Below are positions 1-8,624 of a stretch of DNA of 64,000 nucleotides, in pieces. The position numbers and the translations under genes are program-made. The notes under the pieces were generated by a model, which did no database searches, was not told the origin of the DNA, and worked only from the letters and a program-made list of their open reading frames with translations. This DNA is from Musa acuminata AAA Group (lineage: Eukaryota; Streptophyta; Magnoliopsida; Zingiberales; Musaceae): the NCBI RefSeq assembly GCF_036884655.1, contig NC_088355.1, forward strand, positions 22,298,501 through 22,362,500. The letters are read 5' to 3'. Each line of letters begins with the position of its first letter. The stretch's first letter is position 1.

Positions 1-140
1 ATATGTTCTGAAATGTCCTATCTGCCATTGATATGTTCCAATTACTCTGTGCTCCATTTGTTATGAACAGATATGTTCTGAAATGTCCTATCTGCCATTG
101 ATATGTTCCAATTACTCTATGCCCCATTCGTTATGGATCA
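1..140 (+). repeat. 70-bp tandem duplication in Tekay-like LTR
   Basis: Two adjacent copies (1-70 and 71-140) each start ATATGTTCTGAAATGTCC and differ by a few substitutions. Further degenerate copies of the same unit, in reverse complement, lie at about 21330-21540 in the solo LTR, so the array belongs to the family. Confidence 0.8.
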
Positions 141-811
141 AATATGTTTTTGAATGACATGATACGTATGATTTGGTATCTATTGAGATGGTATCCTTGA
201 GAATTCTTGTATTCTGCCTTGCATTATGATACCTTACTCGTTTGAAACCGTTCCTTTTGTTCTGAATATGCTTTGTCACTTGCTGAGCCGTTTTTGGCTC
301 ACTCCGTTGTTATATGAATCTTTCAGGTCAGCTTGTCACTCTTCGAGATGTTTGATTTGGGCTGAGGCAGTGGATAGCTATTCAGAATAATGGGCAAGTC
401 TGGTTGTTTATTACGATATTGTTGTATAAGTATGTCTTGTATATAATGAAATGTTGTCGATGAACCGAAATGGATATACTGTGTCAAAGTGTTAGGAGAT
501 CTCTCTTATTTGGAATTTCAGAATGTTAAGTCTAATTTATGGTGATATGAACTTGTGGTGAATAGTTGGGGTTCTGATTGTATAATTTATTTAGCTTGCG
601 GATTTATAAATGTTGTTCATGTTTGCCAAGTTGGCTTGGGTTGTCATAAATGTGAATTATCGAGTGATGTGATATATGATTATAAACTGCACAGGTTTTA
701 TGGATGTGAATATGAATAGAATGTTTTCAGTGTCCTCAAACGTTAGTTTGGATCCTGGATTGGTCTGTGACGAAGATTTTAAAAATCATGGATATTTTGA
801 GGGGCGTGACA
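1..811 (+). repeat. Tekay-like 5' LTR, 3' portion
   Basis: The end of an LTR closes with GGGGCGTGACA directly before a primer binding site. Most of it can be read as the reverse complement of 20651-21460. The start of the LTR lies outside the window. No coding potential is seen. Confidence 0.8.
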
Positions 812-815
812 GAGG

Positions 816-827
816 TGGTATCAGAGC
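816..827 (+). promoter_or_regulatory. Primer binding site (tRNA-iMet)
   Basis: TGGTATCAGAGC, complementary to the 3' end of plant initiator methionine tRNA, lies four bases after the LTR's terminal CA. It primes minus-strand DNA synthesis and fixes the LTR boundary and the + orientation. Confidence 0.9.
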
Positions 828-830
828 ATT

Positions 831-2141
831 GTTTGAGGATTACTGAAATATTTGATATGTTGATGTGCAAAATATATTGAGGACTAATGAACTATAGTGA
901 TTGGTGGAAATTTTCTTTGATGTATTTTAGGAATCTGGGATGATGAGGACATTTGGTCCTCCTATTTCATTGTTTCTGATTAATTAAGGGGAATGAAAGG
1001 ATTGATTGGGGATATTAAATCAGAGTGGCGCAGCGGAAGCATGGTGGACCTAATTTCATTGGTGGTAGAAAAATGAATGATGCAAACAGAGAAGATATTT
1101 GATGTACAAAATTGTTTTGATGATCAAAAGATTTCTTTTGCCACCTTATATTGGAAGTAGAGGCCAATTATTATTGGCAACAATGAAAAGAATTTTTGGA
1201 GATCAGTGACAAGAATGATAAGGACAAGTTTACCAATAAGAATATGATTGGAAATGAATCAGAAAGTAATGACAAGAGGGTCAAGACATTTGGATTTGAA
1301 AAGGAAAGTCACCACCAAAGACTTAATCATGTGTGAATTACAAGTTAAATTATGAAACAAGTTTGTGTTTTCGGGTGATTGGAGTCTATTTTGCTTGTAG
1401 AAAGTTGGATCATAAAATAAAAGTTTGCCCTTTGAACAAGAAGAAAGAGTCACTGCCTCCTAAATCATCAGCCCATGTAAGAGTGTATGCTATCACTAAA
1501 TATGATTCTGAAACTTCTGAATTAGTGGTCAAAGGTATTATGCATGTTTATGAAAGAATGCAAATATTTGTTTGATCATGGGTCCCATCTATGATTTGAT
1601 TCGGAATATTCTGCCTATCACTTGGGTATTCAACCTAGACCACTACATTATGTGCTATATGTAAATACGATCATTGGAGATTCTTTGATAACGAACTTGA
1701 ATCTGGTCCTCTTGTCTGATTTTTGTTGGAGAACTTGAACTTTTGCTGATTTAGTTCTCCTAGAGATTTGGAGTTATGATATTATACTTGGTATGGATTG
1801 GCCATCTTCTTATCATACCAGTATGGATTGATATATAACAAATGATCACTTTTTGCATATTTGATCAGCCGATCTTTTATTTTGAGAGTATTGGACATTA
1901 TTTATCTCCTTGCCTAATGTATCCCAGGATGACTTGTTTGGATTACCTCCAAATGTGATTTTGCTTTTGATTTGGTCCTTGGGACAATCCTAAAATCTAA
2001 GCCTCTCTACAGAAAGATATCATTTGAGTAAGTGGAATTGGAAAAGCAACTACAAGGATTGTTAAATTAGGATTTTATTTGGCTTAATATTTCATCATGG
2101 GGTGCTCCGGTGTTAGTTAAAAGAAATGTATGGAACATTGA
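831..2141 (+). pseudogene. Decayed gypsy gag-protease-RT start
   Basis: Gag is hardly readable. Around 1387-1428 a CCHC-type zinc knuckle remains, with its first Cys changed to Tyr (YFACRKLDHKIKVC). The protease follows: a VYAIT entry strand, an active-site loop reading LFDHGS where the family has LFDSGA, a stop, and later the strand DIILGMDWP (about 1776-1803). A linker resembling the family's DLFGLPP leads into the RT entry, EKQLQGLL then SSWGAPVLVK (about 2032-2133). There the frame ends at the junction with an Angela-like LTR. Many stops and frameshifts make it nonfunctional. Family assignment is by motif order and is good at gypsy level, moderate at Tekay level. Confidence 0.7.
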
Positions 2142-2719
2142 TTTGGCTGTCCCAGATCTAGTACAGCTGGTCATTGGGAGTGGTAGTCGACCTTACGAGG
2201 GCTATTGAGTGTCGACAGAGGATCATCCACTCTCGGCGTCATGAGAGGAATATCCCATGTGTTCTTGCTCAGACAAATCCCTAGCCAGGGTCATTCGGGT
2301 TGAGAGAGAAAGAGTTCTCCGGGAGAATCCGATTAGAGCGAGAAGTGGGTAGAAACCATACGGTCTCTGGGATATTAGATAGATGAGGGACTATAGGTAC
2401 ATGGTAACTGAGGACAGACAGGTCCAATGGATTTGATTCCCCTGTATCGTCGAGGGACTACGGCGTAGTGGCCTAGTATGTCCGTAGTCGATGAGTCGAG
2501 TGAATTATTACAGAGATAATAATTCACTGAGTTAGAAGGAGTTCTAACAGGTATGACTCACGGCAAGCTCGATATTGGGCCTAGAGGGTCACACACATAT
2601 GGTAGGCATTGCGATGAGTAGAGGTTCGGATATGAGATATCCGACGGTGCCCTTGTCTTATTGGATGTAGATCCAATACCCACTAGGGAAGGACCCATTA
2701 TGGTTTGACACGGGATCTC

Positions 2720-2727
2720 TATAAATA
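2720..2727 (+). promoter_or_regulatory. TATA box in Angela-like LTR
   Basis: TATAAATA within a block shared with the 3' LTR (13373-13380); it is the likely core promoter of the element. Confidence 0.6.
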
Positions 2728-2996
2728 GGAGGGATTCACAGCCTCATAGGCTAGAGTCTTTGCTTGCCTTTCCTATTCTCCTCTCACTCTCCACCTCAGA
2801 GTAGGCCTAGAGTTTTGAGGAGCGTCGTCGCAACCCTGCTGTGCGGATCACCGCTAGAGAGGAGAACGATTGACCTCCTTCACCCTCTCCTAAGGATCTG
2901 CAAGGAAACAGGGATATACGATCTCCCTAGGTAACATAATCTCTATACGCAGTTTTGTGTTTTACGAATTTTTGCACACCAATCTTCGCACGACGA

Positions 2997-3001
2997 TGAA
3001 C
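2997..3001 (+). repeat. SIRE-I target site duplication, left
   Basis: TGAAC beside the TG terminus of SIRE-I pairs with CGAAC at 11787-11791. The intact Angela-like LTR reads CGACGACGAACATC at this point, so the left copy has one substitution. Confidence 0.75.
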
Positions 3002-3529
3002 TGTTGAATCTCGGATTTTGATGATGAAGTCAATTGTCATTTGTTGTCTAATCTATGTGTTGAGATAAGTGTGCAGGATTAACTACGATGAAAGTTAGAC
3101 AAGCAGCAGGAGTTGCGCCGGAGTCAAGATCATGATCACGTTGGGAGTTCGAGAGTTCGACGGAAGTTCGGACGGTCGTCGGAGATTTTACGAGAACAGA
3201 TCCGAGAAGTCCGGAAGCTTGCCAAGCGATGCTCGTCGGAACTCGCCAATGGATCGTCGCAAAATCCAGGAGTTTGCCGGAAGTCCGCAGAAGCATCACC
3301 GAGGGTTCATCGGATGATCGACGGAAGTTCGCCGGAAACTCGCCGAAAGAAGCGATTGACGTACCGAAGCAAAGCTACAGAAATTGTCTTAGATTTAATC
3401 GTAGTTAGCACGTTGATTAAGTTAGAAATGGGAGGTGATCCCATTAGCTTAATCCTGGGGCAATTGGGCCCCTGAAGAACTCAAATTGGGTCGAATGGTT
3501 CAACCCATTCGGACCCAAGTTGCTGTGGG

Positions 3530-3985
3530 AGGTGCAACCGCCCAGGCAGGGAGGTAGCACCGCCCAGGCTATGTCTCCCAGCGAGACTGGGCGGTGCAAC
3601 CGCCCCAGCCAAGAGGTGCAACCGCCCAGGGCTCAGTCTCCAAGCGAGACTGGGCGGTGCAACCTCCTCTGTCAAGAGGTAGCACCGCCAGAGCTCAAGT
3701 TTCGAGCTCTGCCAAGAGGTGCAACCACCGAGCTCGGTCTTCGAGCTCTGGCAGAGAGGTGCAACCTCTCTGGTCAGGAGATGCACCGCCTGAGCTCGGT
3801 CTTCGAGCTCTGGCAGAGAGGTGCAACCACCCCTGACAGAGAGGTGCAACCGCCTGAGCTCAGTCTTCGAGCTCTGCCAGGCGGTGCAACCTCTCCAGTC
3901 AAGAGGTGCAACCGCCTGAGCTCAGTCTTCGAGCTCTGCCAGGCGGTGCAACCTCTCCAGTCAAGAGGTGCAACCGCCTGATCCC
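3530..3985 (+). promoter_or_regulatory. Array of GGCGGT-N3-ACCGCC-type inverted repeats upstream of TATA
   Basis: Many copies of GGCGGTGCAACC, GAGGTGCAACCGCC and similar half or full inverted repeats alternate with GAGCTCGGTCTTCGAGCTC-type hairpins in ~62-bp units. The last copy ends at 3978, exactly 60 bp before the TATA box. All other SIRE LTRs here have an equivalent array in the same position. A role as upstream promoter elements is inferred from the fixed position only. Confidence 0.6.
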
Positions 3986-4038
3986 GAAATTCCGGGATTT
4001 GATCGTTTTGACCTCCAAATTTGAACTAGGTTGGGGCC

Positions 4039-4046
4039 TATAAATA
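4039..4046 (+). promoter_or_regulatory. TATA box, SIRE-I 5' LTR
   Basis: TATAAATA in the context GGGGCC-TATAAATA-CCCC, conserved in every SIRE LTR in the window (TATATAA in E). It is the probable core promoter; transcription would start about 30 bp downstream. Confidence 0.75.
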
Positions 4047-4593
4047 CCCCACCCGTTCAGCACAGAAAGCATATAGATCCACTCTGAATTCCTGATCTTT
4101 TCTGTGATTCTAAGAGCTCAAAATTGTGTAAAGTCCAAAAGTTCTTCTCTTTCTGTTCTTCAAAGTCTTGAGTTGTAAAGCGAGGAGAGAAAGGATCTGT
4201 AAAGGTTGTCTCCTGAGCCTGTCAAAAGGAGAGAAACTGTAAAAGGGCAGTTGGCCTTCGCCTATTGAAGGAAGGCCTATAGTTGACGTCGGCAACCTCA
4301 TCAGTGGAGGAAGCCAAAAGTGGAGTAGGTCAAGACTGACCGAACCACTCTAAATCTCTGGTTTGCGTTTAATTTTTAGCACTTTATCATTACTGCAAAC
4401 CTCCTACATAGCTAGTGCCCTCTGCGCTTTTAGGAACGATTCTCTAAGTTCAGATCTTTCCAAATCTGCATTGAGACGTAAATCGGTGTTTTCGTTCAAT
4501 CTTTACATCGTAGTTTACGCTTACGCTTTGATTCCATTTATAACTGCGAACTGCTTTCTGCACATTCACAAAAAGATTTTCAAAGTTCAGTTT

Positions 4594-4903
4594 CTGCGTT
4601 TAGACGTAAAACTGCGTTTAGACGCAAAACTGCGTTTAGACGTAAAACCACGTTTAGACGCAAAACTGCGTTCAGACGGAAAACTACGTTTAGACGTAAA
4701 ACTGCGTTCAGACGTAAAACTGCGTTCAGACGCAAAACTGCGTTTAGACGTAAAACTGCGTTTAGACGTAAAACTGCGTTTAGACGTAAAACTGAGTTTA
4801 GACGTAAAACTGCGTTTAGACGCAAACTGCGTTTAGACGTAAACTGCGTTTAGACGTAAACTGCTCTTAGACGTAATCTGCGCTTAGACGCAAACTGCGC
4901 TTA
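4594..4903 (+). repeat. 17/18-bp tandem array in the LTR leader
   Basis: About 17 units of CTGCGTTTAGACGTAAAA and variants. The first part has period 18, the later part period 17. The 18-bp period gives spurious six-residue-repeat ORFs on both strands. It lies downstream of the TATA box, so it should be part of the transcript leader. Confidence 0.9.
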
Positions 4904-5037
4904 AATACAAACTGTGAATCGGCTTTTGCATCATAATAGATTTTATTGAACGAACGCACCTTTCGGTTTTAAATTGCTGTAAGATTTTCGCTGCACTAAT
5001 TCACCCCCCCCCTCTTAGTGCTCTCGATCCTAACAAT

Positions 5038-5049
5038 TGGTATCAGAGC
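5038..5049 (+). promoter_or_regulatory. Primer binding site of SIRE-I
   Basis: TGGTATCAGAGC follows the LTR end after two bases (AT). It is complementary to initiator-Met tRNA and intact. Confidence 0.95.
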
Positions 5050-5085
5050 AAGGTTAACTCTCTAACGGATTAAAACCCAAGAGAG

Positions 5086-6666
5086 ATGGCATACGCCGGA
5101 AACCTAGAGGGGCATTCTATTACACGTCCACCCATGTTCAGTGGGACGGACTACACCTACTGGAAGACCCGAATGAGGATCTTTCTTATTTCTATGGATT
5201 TTGAACTATGGAACCTTGTTGAAAACGGATTTTCAAAGTCTTCTCTTCCAATGATCGATTGGAATGAATTGGAGAAGAAGGCTTTCGCTCTTAATGCAAA
5301 GGCTATGAATGCCTTATTTTGCGCACTTGATAAAAATAAGTTTAATCGTGTTTCAACTTGCGAAACTGCATTTGATATTTGGCACACACTCGAAGTGACC
5401 CACGAGGGCACAAGTAGAGTGAAAGAGTCAAAAATCAATCTGTTGTTACATTCTTTTGAACTTTTTCGAATGAAACCAAGTGAAACCATTGGCGACATGT
5501 TTACCCGTTTCATGGATGTCGTCAACGGTCTAAAAGGACTTGGAAAAAGTTTTTCGGATTTTGAACTCGTAAATAAGATACTAAGATCCCTTCCTAAGAA
5601 TTGGGATCTTAAAGTCACTGCTATTCAAGAGGCAAAAGATCTGCGCAACTTCCCTCTTGAAGAACTAATCGGGTCATTAATGACCTATGAAATGACTTGT
5701 AAAGCTCATGAAGAGCAAGAAGACATCCTTCCAAAGAACAGGAAAGATATGGCACTTAAAACCTCTGAATGCCACTTGAGAGAAAACTCAAGTGATGATG
5801 ACTTGGCACTTCTAACAAGAAAGTTTAAAAAGTTCTTTAAAAGAAACAAGTTTAAGAATGATGCAAAAAATAAACTTGAACCCAAGAAGGACCAAGTGAT
5901 CTGCTATGAATGCAAAAAGCTGGGACACTACAATAGTGATTGTCCCCAAGTAAAAAGGAGAACATCAAAGAAGAAGGCTCTTCAAGCAACATGGGATGAC
6001 TCGAGCGCATCCGAAGAAGAGGAGTCCAACACCGAGCAAGTTGCTCATTACGCCTTAATGGCCATCAAAGATGAGGTAACAAATTCAATAGATGCAGATT
6101 TATCATTCGATGAATTATTAAATGCTTTCCATGAATTGTTTGATGAGTGTAAGACTATTAGTAATAAATACAAATTGCTAAAAAAGCAGCATGATAGTCT
6201 TATTTGTAATTTCGATAAGTTAAATGCTGAACATCATGATAGCTTAAGCTCATGCATAAAATGCCATGATCTAGAAACTCTCCAAAAAGAAAACTTGCTA
6301 CTTAAGGATACCTTGAAGAAATTCGAGGTTGGTAGCAAGTCATTAAACATGATCCTTACCAACAAGGGTCACGTTCCCAGAAGAAGTGGAATTGGATTCG
6401 TGAGAAGTTCTCACCAAAATCTAACCACCTTCATAAAAGGCCCCATCTTACATGTTAGACATCAAAGCAAATGCAACTTTTGTTGCAAGTTTGGACACAA
6501 GACGCACTATTGTCCATTTAAGAAAATTAGTCCAAACAAATTGATTTGGGTTCCTAAAGGAACCATGACAAATTCTATGCAACATGATAGAAAATGTAGA
6601 TCTATTTGTGAGGAACCCAAAAGCAAATGGGTACCTAAAAATCATCCCTTCCTACAAAAACATTAA
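5086..6666 (+). CDS. gag: SIRE-type Gag, intact, two zinc knuckles
   Basis: A 526-residue nucleocapsid polyprotein that would form the virus-like particle and package element RNA in the cytoplasm. Residues 1-210 are the UBN2/retrotran-gag copia domain, with TYWKTRMRIF (about 24-33), NALFCALDKN and LPEE-type helices. A CX2CX4HX4C knuckle is at 273-286, a coiled-coil-like stretch at about 340-415 and a second CX2CX4HX4C knuckle at 463-476. The C-terminus has the paired WVPK motifs typical of the SIRE gag-pol linker, then stops instead of entering pol. The start lies 37 bases after the PBS and matches the starts of the other SIRE gags. It is the only SIRE gag here with both knuckles intact. No pol follows. 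Confidence 0.93.
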   Translation: MAYAGNLEGHSITRPPMFSGTDYTYWKTRMRIFLISMDFELWNLVENGFSKSSLPMIDWNELEKKAFALNAKAMNALFCALDKNKFNRVSTCETAFDIWHTLEVTHEGTSRVKESKINLLLHSFELFRMKPSETIGDMFTRFMDVVNGLKGLGKSFSDFELVNKILRSLPKNWDLKVTAIQEAKDLRNFPLEELIGSLMTYEMTCKAHEEQEDILPKNRKDMALKTSECHLRENSSDDDLALLTRKFKKFFKRNKFKNDAKNKLEPKKDQVICYECKKLGHYNSDCPQVKRRTSKKKALQATWDDSSASEEEESNTEQVAHYALMAIKDEVTNSIDADLSFDELLNAFHELFDECKTISNKYKLLKKQHDSLICNFDKLNAEHHDSLSSCIKCHDLETLQKENLLLKDTLKKFEVGSKSLNMILTNKGHVPRRSGIGFVRSSHQNLTTFIKGPILHVRHQSKCNFCCKFGHKTHYCPFKKISPNKLIWVPKGTMTNSMQHDRKCRSICEEPKSKWVPKNHPFLQKH

Positions 6667-7099
6667 AATTTTAGGCTGGAGCAAGAATTAATATTCTGCT
6701 TCTTGATTCTCGACGGTCATAACCCAAAAGTCAAAAGGAACTCGCAACGCTTAAATGACGAGTGGAAATTATAAAATCACAAATGAGATTTGGATGCAAC
6801 CTAATGTGACTTTTCAGAATTAGAAACATATGATTCACATAGCCCCTTAATCATCGAATCTGTCAATACTATCCATTCATCATCTTCAAATCAAACCTTG
6901 TATCATGAAGAAACTAAGTATGTCATAAACTTGAAAGGATTACCAACTTGAACGAACTATCACAAACATGTGTACGACATTGGGAGTATGCATGTTATAA
7001 GATCTATCTTGATCGTACAAGTGTTTTTTTTTTTTAAATAAAAACTCATACGTAATCACGTAAGAAACGTTAATTGCTCTGAATGAAAACTCTCCTCAA
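6667..7099 (+). other. SIRE-I gag/env-like intergenic spacer; pol absent
   Basis: Where protease, integrase and RT should be there is only about 430 bp of AT-rich sequence with no readable pol motif and a T14 run near 7023. No reading frame of note. The deletion boundaries cannot be placed from this copy alone. Confidence 0.7.
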
Positions 7100-7517
7100 G
7101 ACAAAACATCCCTGATCAAATCACAAGTGCTCACTGCCTGCAGGCGGTGGCACCTCTCCAGCTGGCGGTGGAACCTCTCCAGCTGGCGATGGCACCTCCA
7201 GCCATCACGGGTTGCCAGCGGTTGCACCGCTCCAGCCAGAGGTGCAACCGCCCGCAACTCTACCTTTTTAACCCACGCTAGGGCCGGCAGTGAAACCGAT
7301 CCCAACTCACTTCCCTTCCCTTCTCTACTTCTCCAAGCTTCCTCCATCCCCATTTCATCCCGTTTAGCTTCCCAAATACCTCCCATCTCGGAACAAAACA
7401 TCAAGAATCCTTCCCTCTTTTGAAGATTCCACTAAGGTATTCCCTAAGAACCTCTTTAATTCTGTTTGGTTCTTCATTTACTCTTGCTCATCTTTATCCC
7501 TCTAAACTACTGTAGTT
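7100..7517 (+). promoter_or_regulatory. Leader of the env-like ORF with LTR-like GGCGGT repeats and possible intron
   Basis: GGCGGTGGCACC, GGCGGTGGAACC, GGCGATGGCACC and GCGGTTGCACCGC recur here, and CCAGCCAGAGGTGCAACCGCC (7232-7252) closely matches the LTR at 3605-3626. A TTTTTAA stretch follows at 7265-7271, then a C/T-rich leader. AAG|GTATTC near 7434 and CTGTAG|TTATGG just before the ORF could be splice sites of an 80-bp intron. Both promoter and intron readings are inference. Confidence 0.4.
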
Positions 7518-8624
7518 ATGGGATCTAGAAGATCCTCAAGGGACAAGGGAAAGAGGAGATTAGTAGAAGAGTTTGATTTCACCCTCTTTGATTCAAAAAA
7601 CCATGCTGAAAAATTTCCCTCTTTCGAATTTAGAAGCATCAATAAGGGAAAATACGTAGATATACATGAACTTAGAGACTTAGAAACTATCCAATGGTTT
7701 GCAAACCTAGATCTACTTCCAATCTTGCAGATTAACGAACCGATCTATCCTAGGCTAGTTCGATTGTTTTACAATAACATACAAATAGATGAGGAAGAAA
7801 GGATGTCCACCTATCTTTTAGGACAACACATCTCAATCACTGATAGATTCATTTGTGATATGATAGGCATTCCCATGAAAAGCATAGGACTTTACTTTAG
7901 AGGATCATGGGTTGATGAAACTATTGGAACATCCTATGTTGGAGTCTTAGGAACAATCTTTGCCAATCCCGACATAACATTTGTTCCTAAAAGTTGTGAA
8001 CATCTACTACCTATGAACACTAAATTACTTCATCATATCATGACTAGTATAATTCTTCCTAAACAATACCATCATGATGAAGTGAGTCAATTAGAATTAG
8101 GAACTATGTACTTAATCATGAAGGGACATGACATCTGTCTTGGCTATCTTATCCAACAAAGCATGTTAGAATTATCTAAGAAAGATATGATGCTTCCATA
8201 TAGTGGAATAATTACTAGAATATTGAGAGCTTACGACATTCAAATACCACCAGAAGAAGAAGTAGTGAAAGTAGATAGATTCAGCATAATAAACAAAAAT
8301 CTACTTCACCGACTGAGATGTCACTATAGAAACGATAACTGGGTTAGAATGCCTAGAAGAACTGATCCTCCTCAACCAGAACCAGAACCGAAAACACCAG
8401 TATTTAGAAGTACCCAATCTCCTCCGATCTGTCCCTTTGAGGAAACACATCCAGTTGAGCAAACTCATACATCCGTTGAAGAAATTGGGATTCGAATGGA
8501 CCGATTCGAACAGAGACAAGAACGGATTGAACAACGACAAGATCAAATTCTATCAGAGCTACAGCAGATTCATAGTCAATTTGACTCCTTGTTTAGGCAC
8601 TTTAATTTTCCACCTCATGAATGA
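7518..8624 (+). CDS. Env-like ORF of SIRE element (putative plant transposon protein, PF20167-like)
   Basis: A 368-residue ORF between gag and the 3' LTR, the position of the env-like ORF in SIRE elements. It begins with a basic, NLS-like stretch (MGSRRSSRDKGKRRLVEEF). A globular region of about 30-270 residues carries the pattern YPRLVRLFYNNI, then a short gap, LGQHISITDRFI and an IGIP motif, which I recognise as the plant transposon / 'envelope-like' family (Transposase_32 type). Residues 280-320 are Pro/Glu-rich and 325-362 predict a coiled coil (EQRQERIEQRQDQI). I see no signal peptide or membrane segment, so 'env' is a positional name; function is unknown. It is fully open in an element that has lost pol, which suggests either recency or retention. 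A captured host gene is the alternative. Confidence 0.6.
   Translation: MGSRRSSRDKGKRRLVEEFDFTLFDSKNHAEKFPSFEFRSINKGKYVDIHELRDLETIQWFANLDLLPILQINEPIYPRLVRLFYNNIQIDEEERMSTYLLGQHISITDRFICDMIGIPMKSIGLYFRGSWVDETIGTSYVGVLGTIFANPDITFVPKSCEHLLPMNTKLLHHIMTSIILPKQYHHDEVSQLELGTMYLIMKGHDICLGYLIQQSMLELSKKDMMLPYSGIITRILRAYDIQIPPEEEVVKVDRFSIINKNLLHRLRCHYRNDNWVRMPRRTDPPQPEPEPKTPVFRSTQSPPICPFEETHPVEQTHTSVEEIGIRMDRFEQRQERIEQRQDQILSELQQIHSQFDSLFRHFNFPPHE

Larger units (their letters stand above)
1..2141 (+). mobile_element. Tekay/Del-like Ty3/gypsy element remnant (5' part)
   Basis: This is the left, badly decayed part of a Ty3/gypsy chromovirus. It has, in order, the 3' end of a long LTR, an initiator-Met PBS, traces of gag with a damaged zinc knuckle, an aspartic protease and the first residues of reverse transcriptase. 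The LTR is the reverse complement of the ends of the solo LTR at 20651-24995, so both belong to one family. Clade is inferred from the long LTR (TGTAATATCCC...GGGGCGTGACA) and the RVP_2-type protease. It is broken at the right by an Angela-like LTR and continues off the window at the left. Confidence 0.75.
2142..3001 (+). repeat. Angela-like 5' LTR, left segment
   Basis: This matches the 3' LTR from about position 12768 onward, with a roughly 30-bp deletion near 2347. The first ~530 bp of the LTR are missing at the junction with the gypsy RT. The LTR resumes after SIRE-I at 11787. A TATAAATA box lies at 2720-2727. Confidence 0.85.
3002..5035 (+). repeat. SIRE-I 5' LTR
   Basis: Starts TGTTGAATCTCGG and ends CGATCCTAACA. 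From 5' to 3' it holds a G/C-rich array of GGCGGT-type inverted repeats, an AT-poor palindrome, a TATAAATA box, a long transcribed leader with a 17/18-bp repeat array, and a run of nine C just before the end. ORFs inside it (for example 3113-3475) are not in any conserved family and follow the repeats; I do not regard them as genes. Confidence 0.92.

Noticed and set aside
3113..3475. ORFs of 60-154 codons in SIRE LTRs (3113-3475, 3520-3981, 9800-10096, 39178-39624, 41808-42212, 53583-54047)
   Set aside because: They lie upstream of or across the promoter, overlap in several frames and are not conserved in frame between copies.
4580..4825. Repeat ORFs of MRLNAV / RLDVK type on both strands, also at 11330-11604, 40894-41172 and 47152-47430
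   Set aside because: They are translations of the 18-bp noncoding LTR array and end with it.
4594..4903. Regular 17/18-bp repeats resembling a CRISPR array
   Set aside because: Units are contiguous without unique spacers, lie inside LTRs and recur in other copies of the element.
5038..5049. tRNA-like TGGTATCAGAGC sites
   Set aside because: Only the 3'-end complement of tRNA-iMet is present; these are primer binding sites, not tRNA genes.
7127..7423. 98-codon ORF before the env-like gene, and its antisense
   Set aside because: Overlaps the GGCGGT repeats and C/T leader; no recognisable domain.
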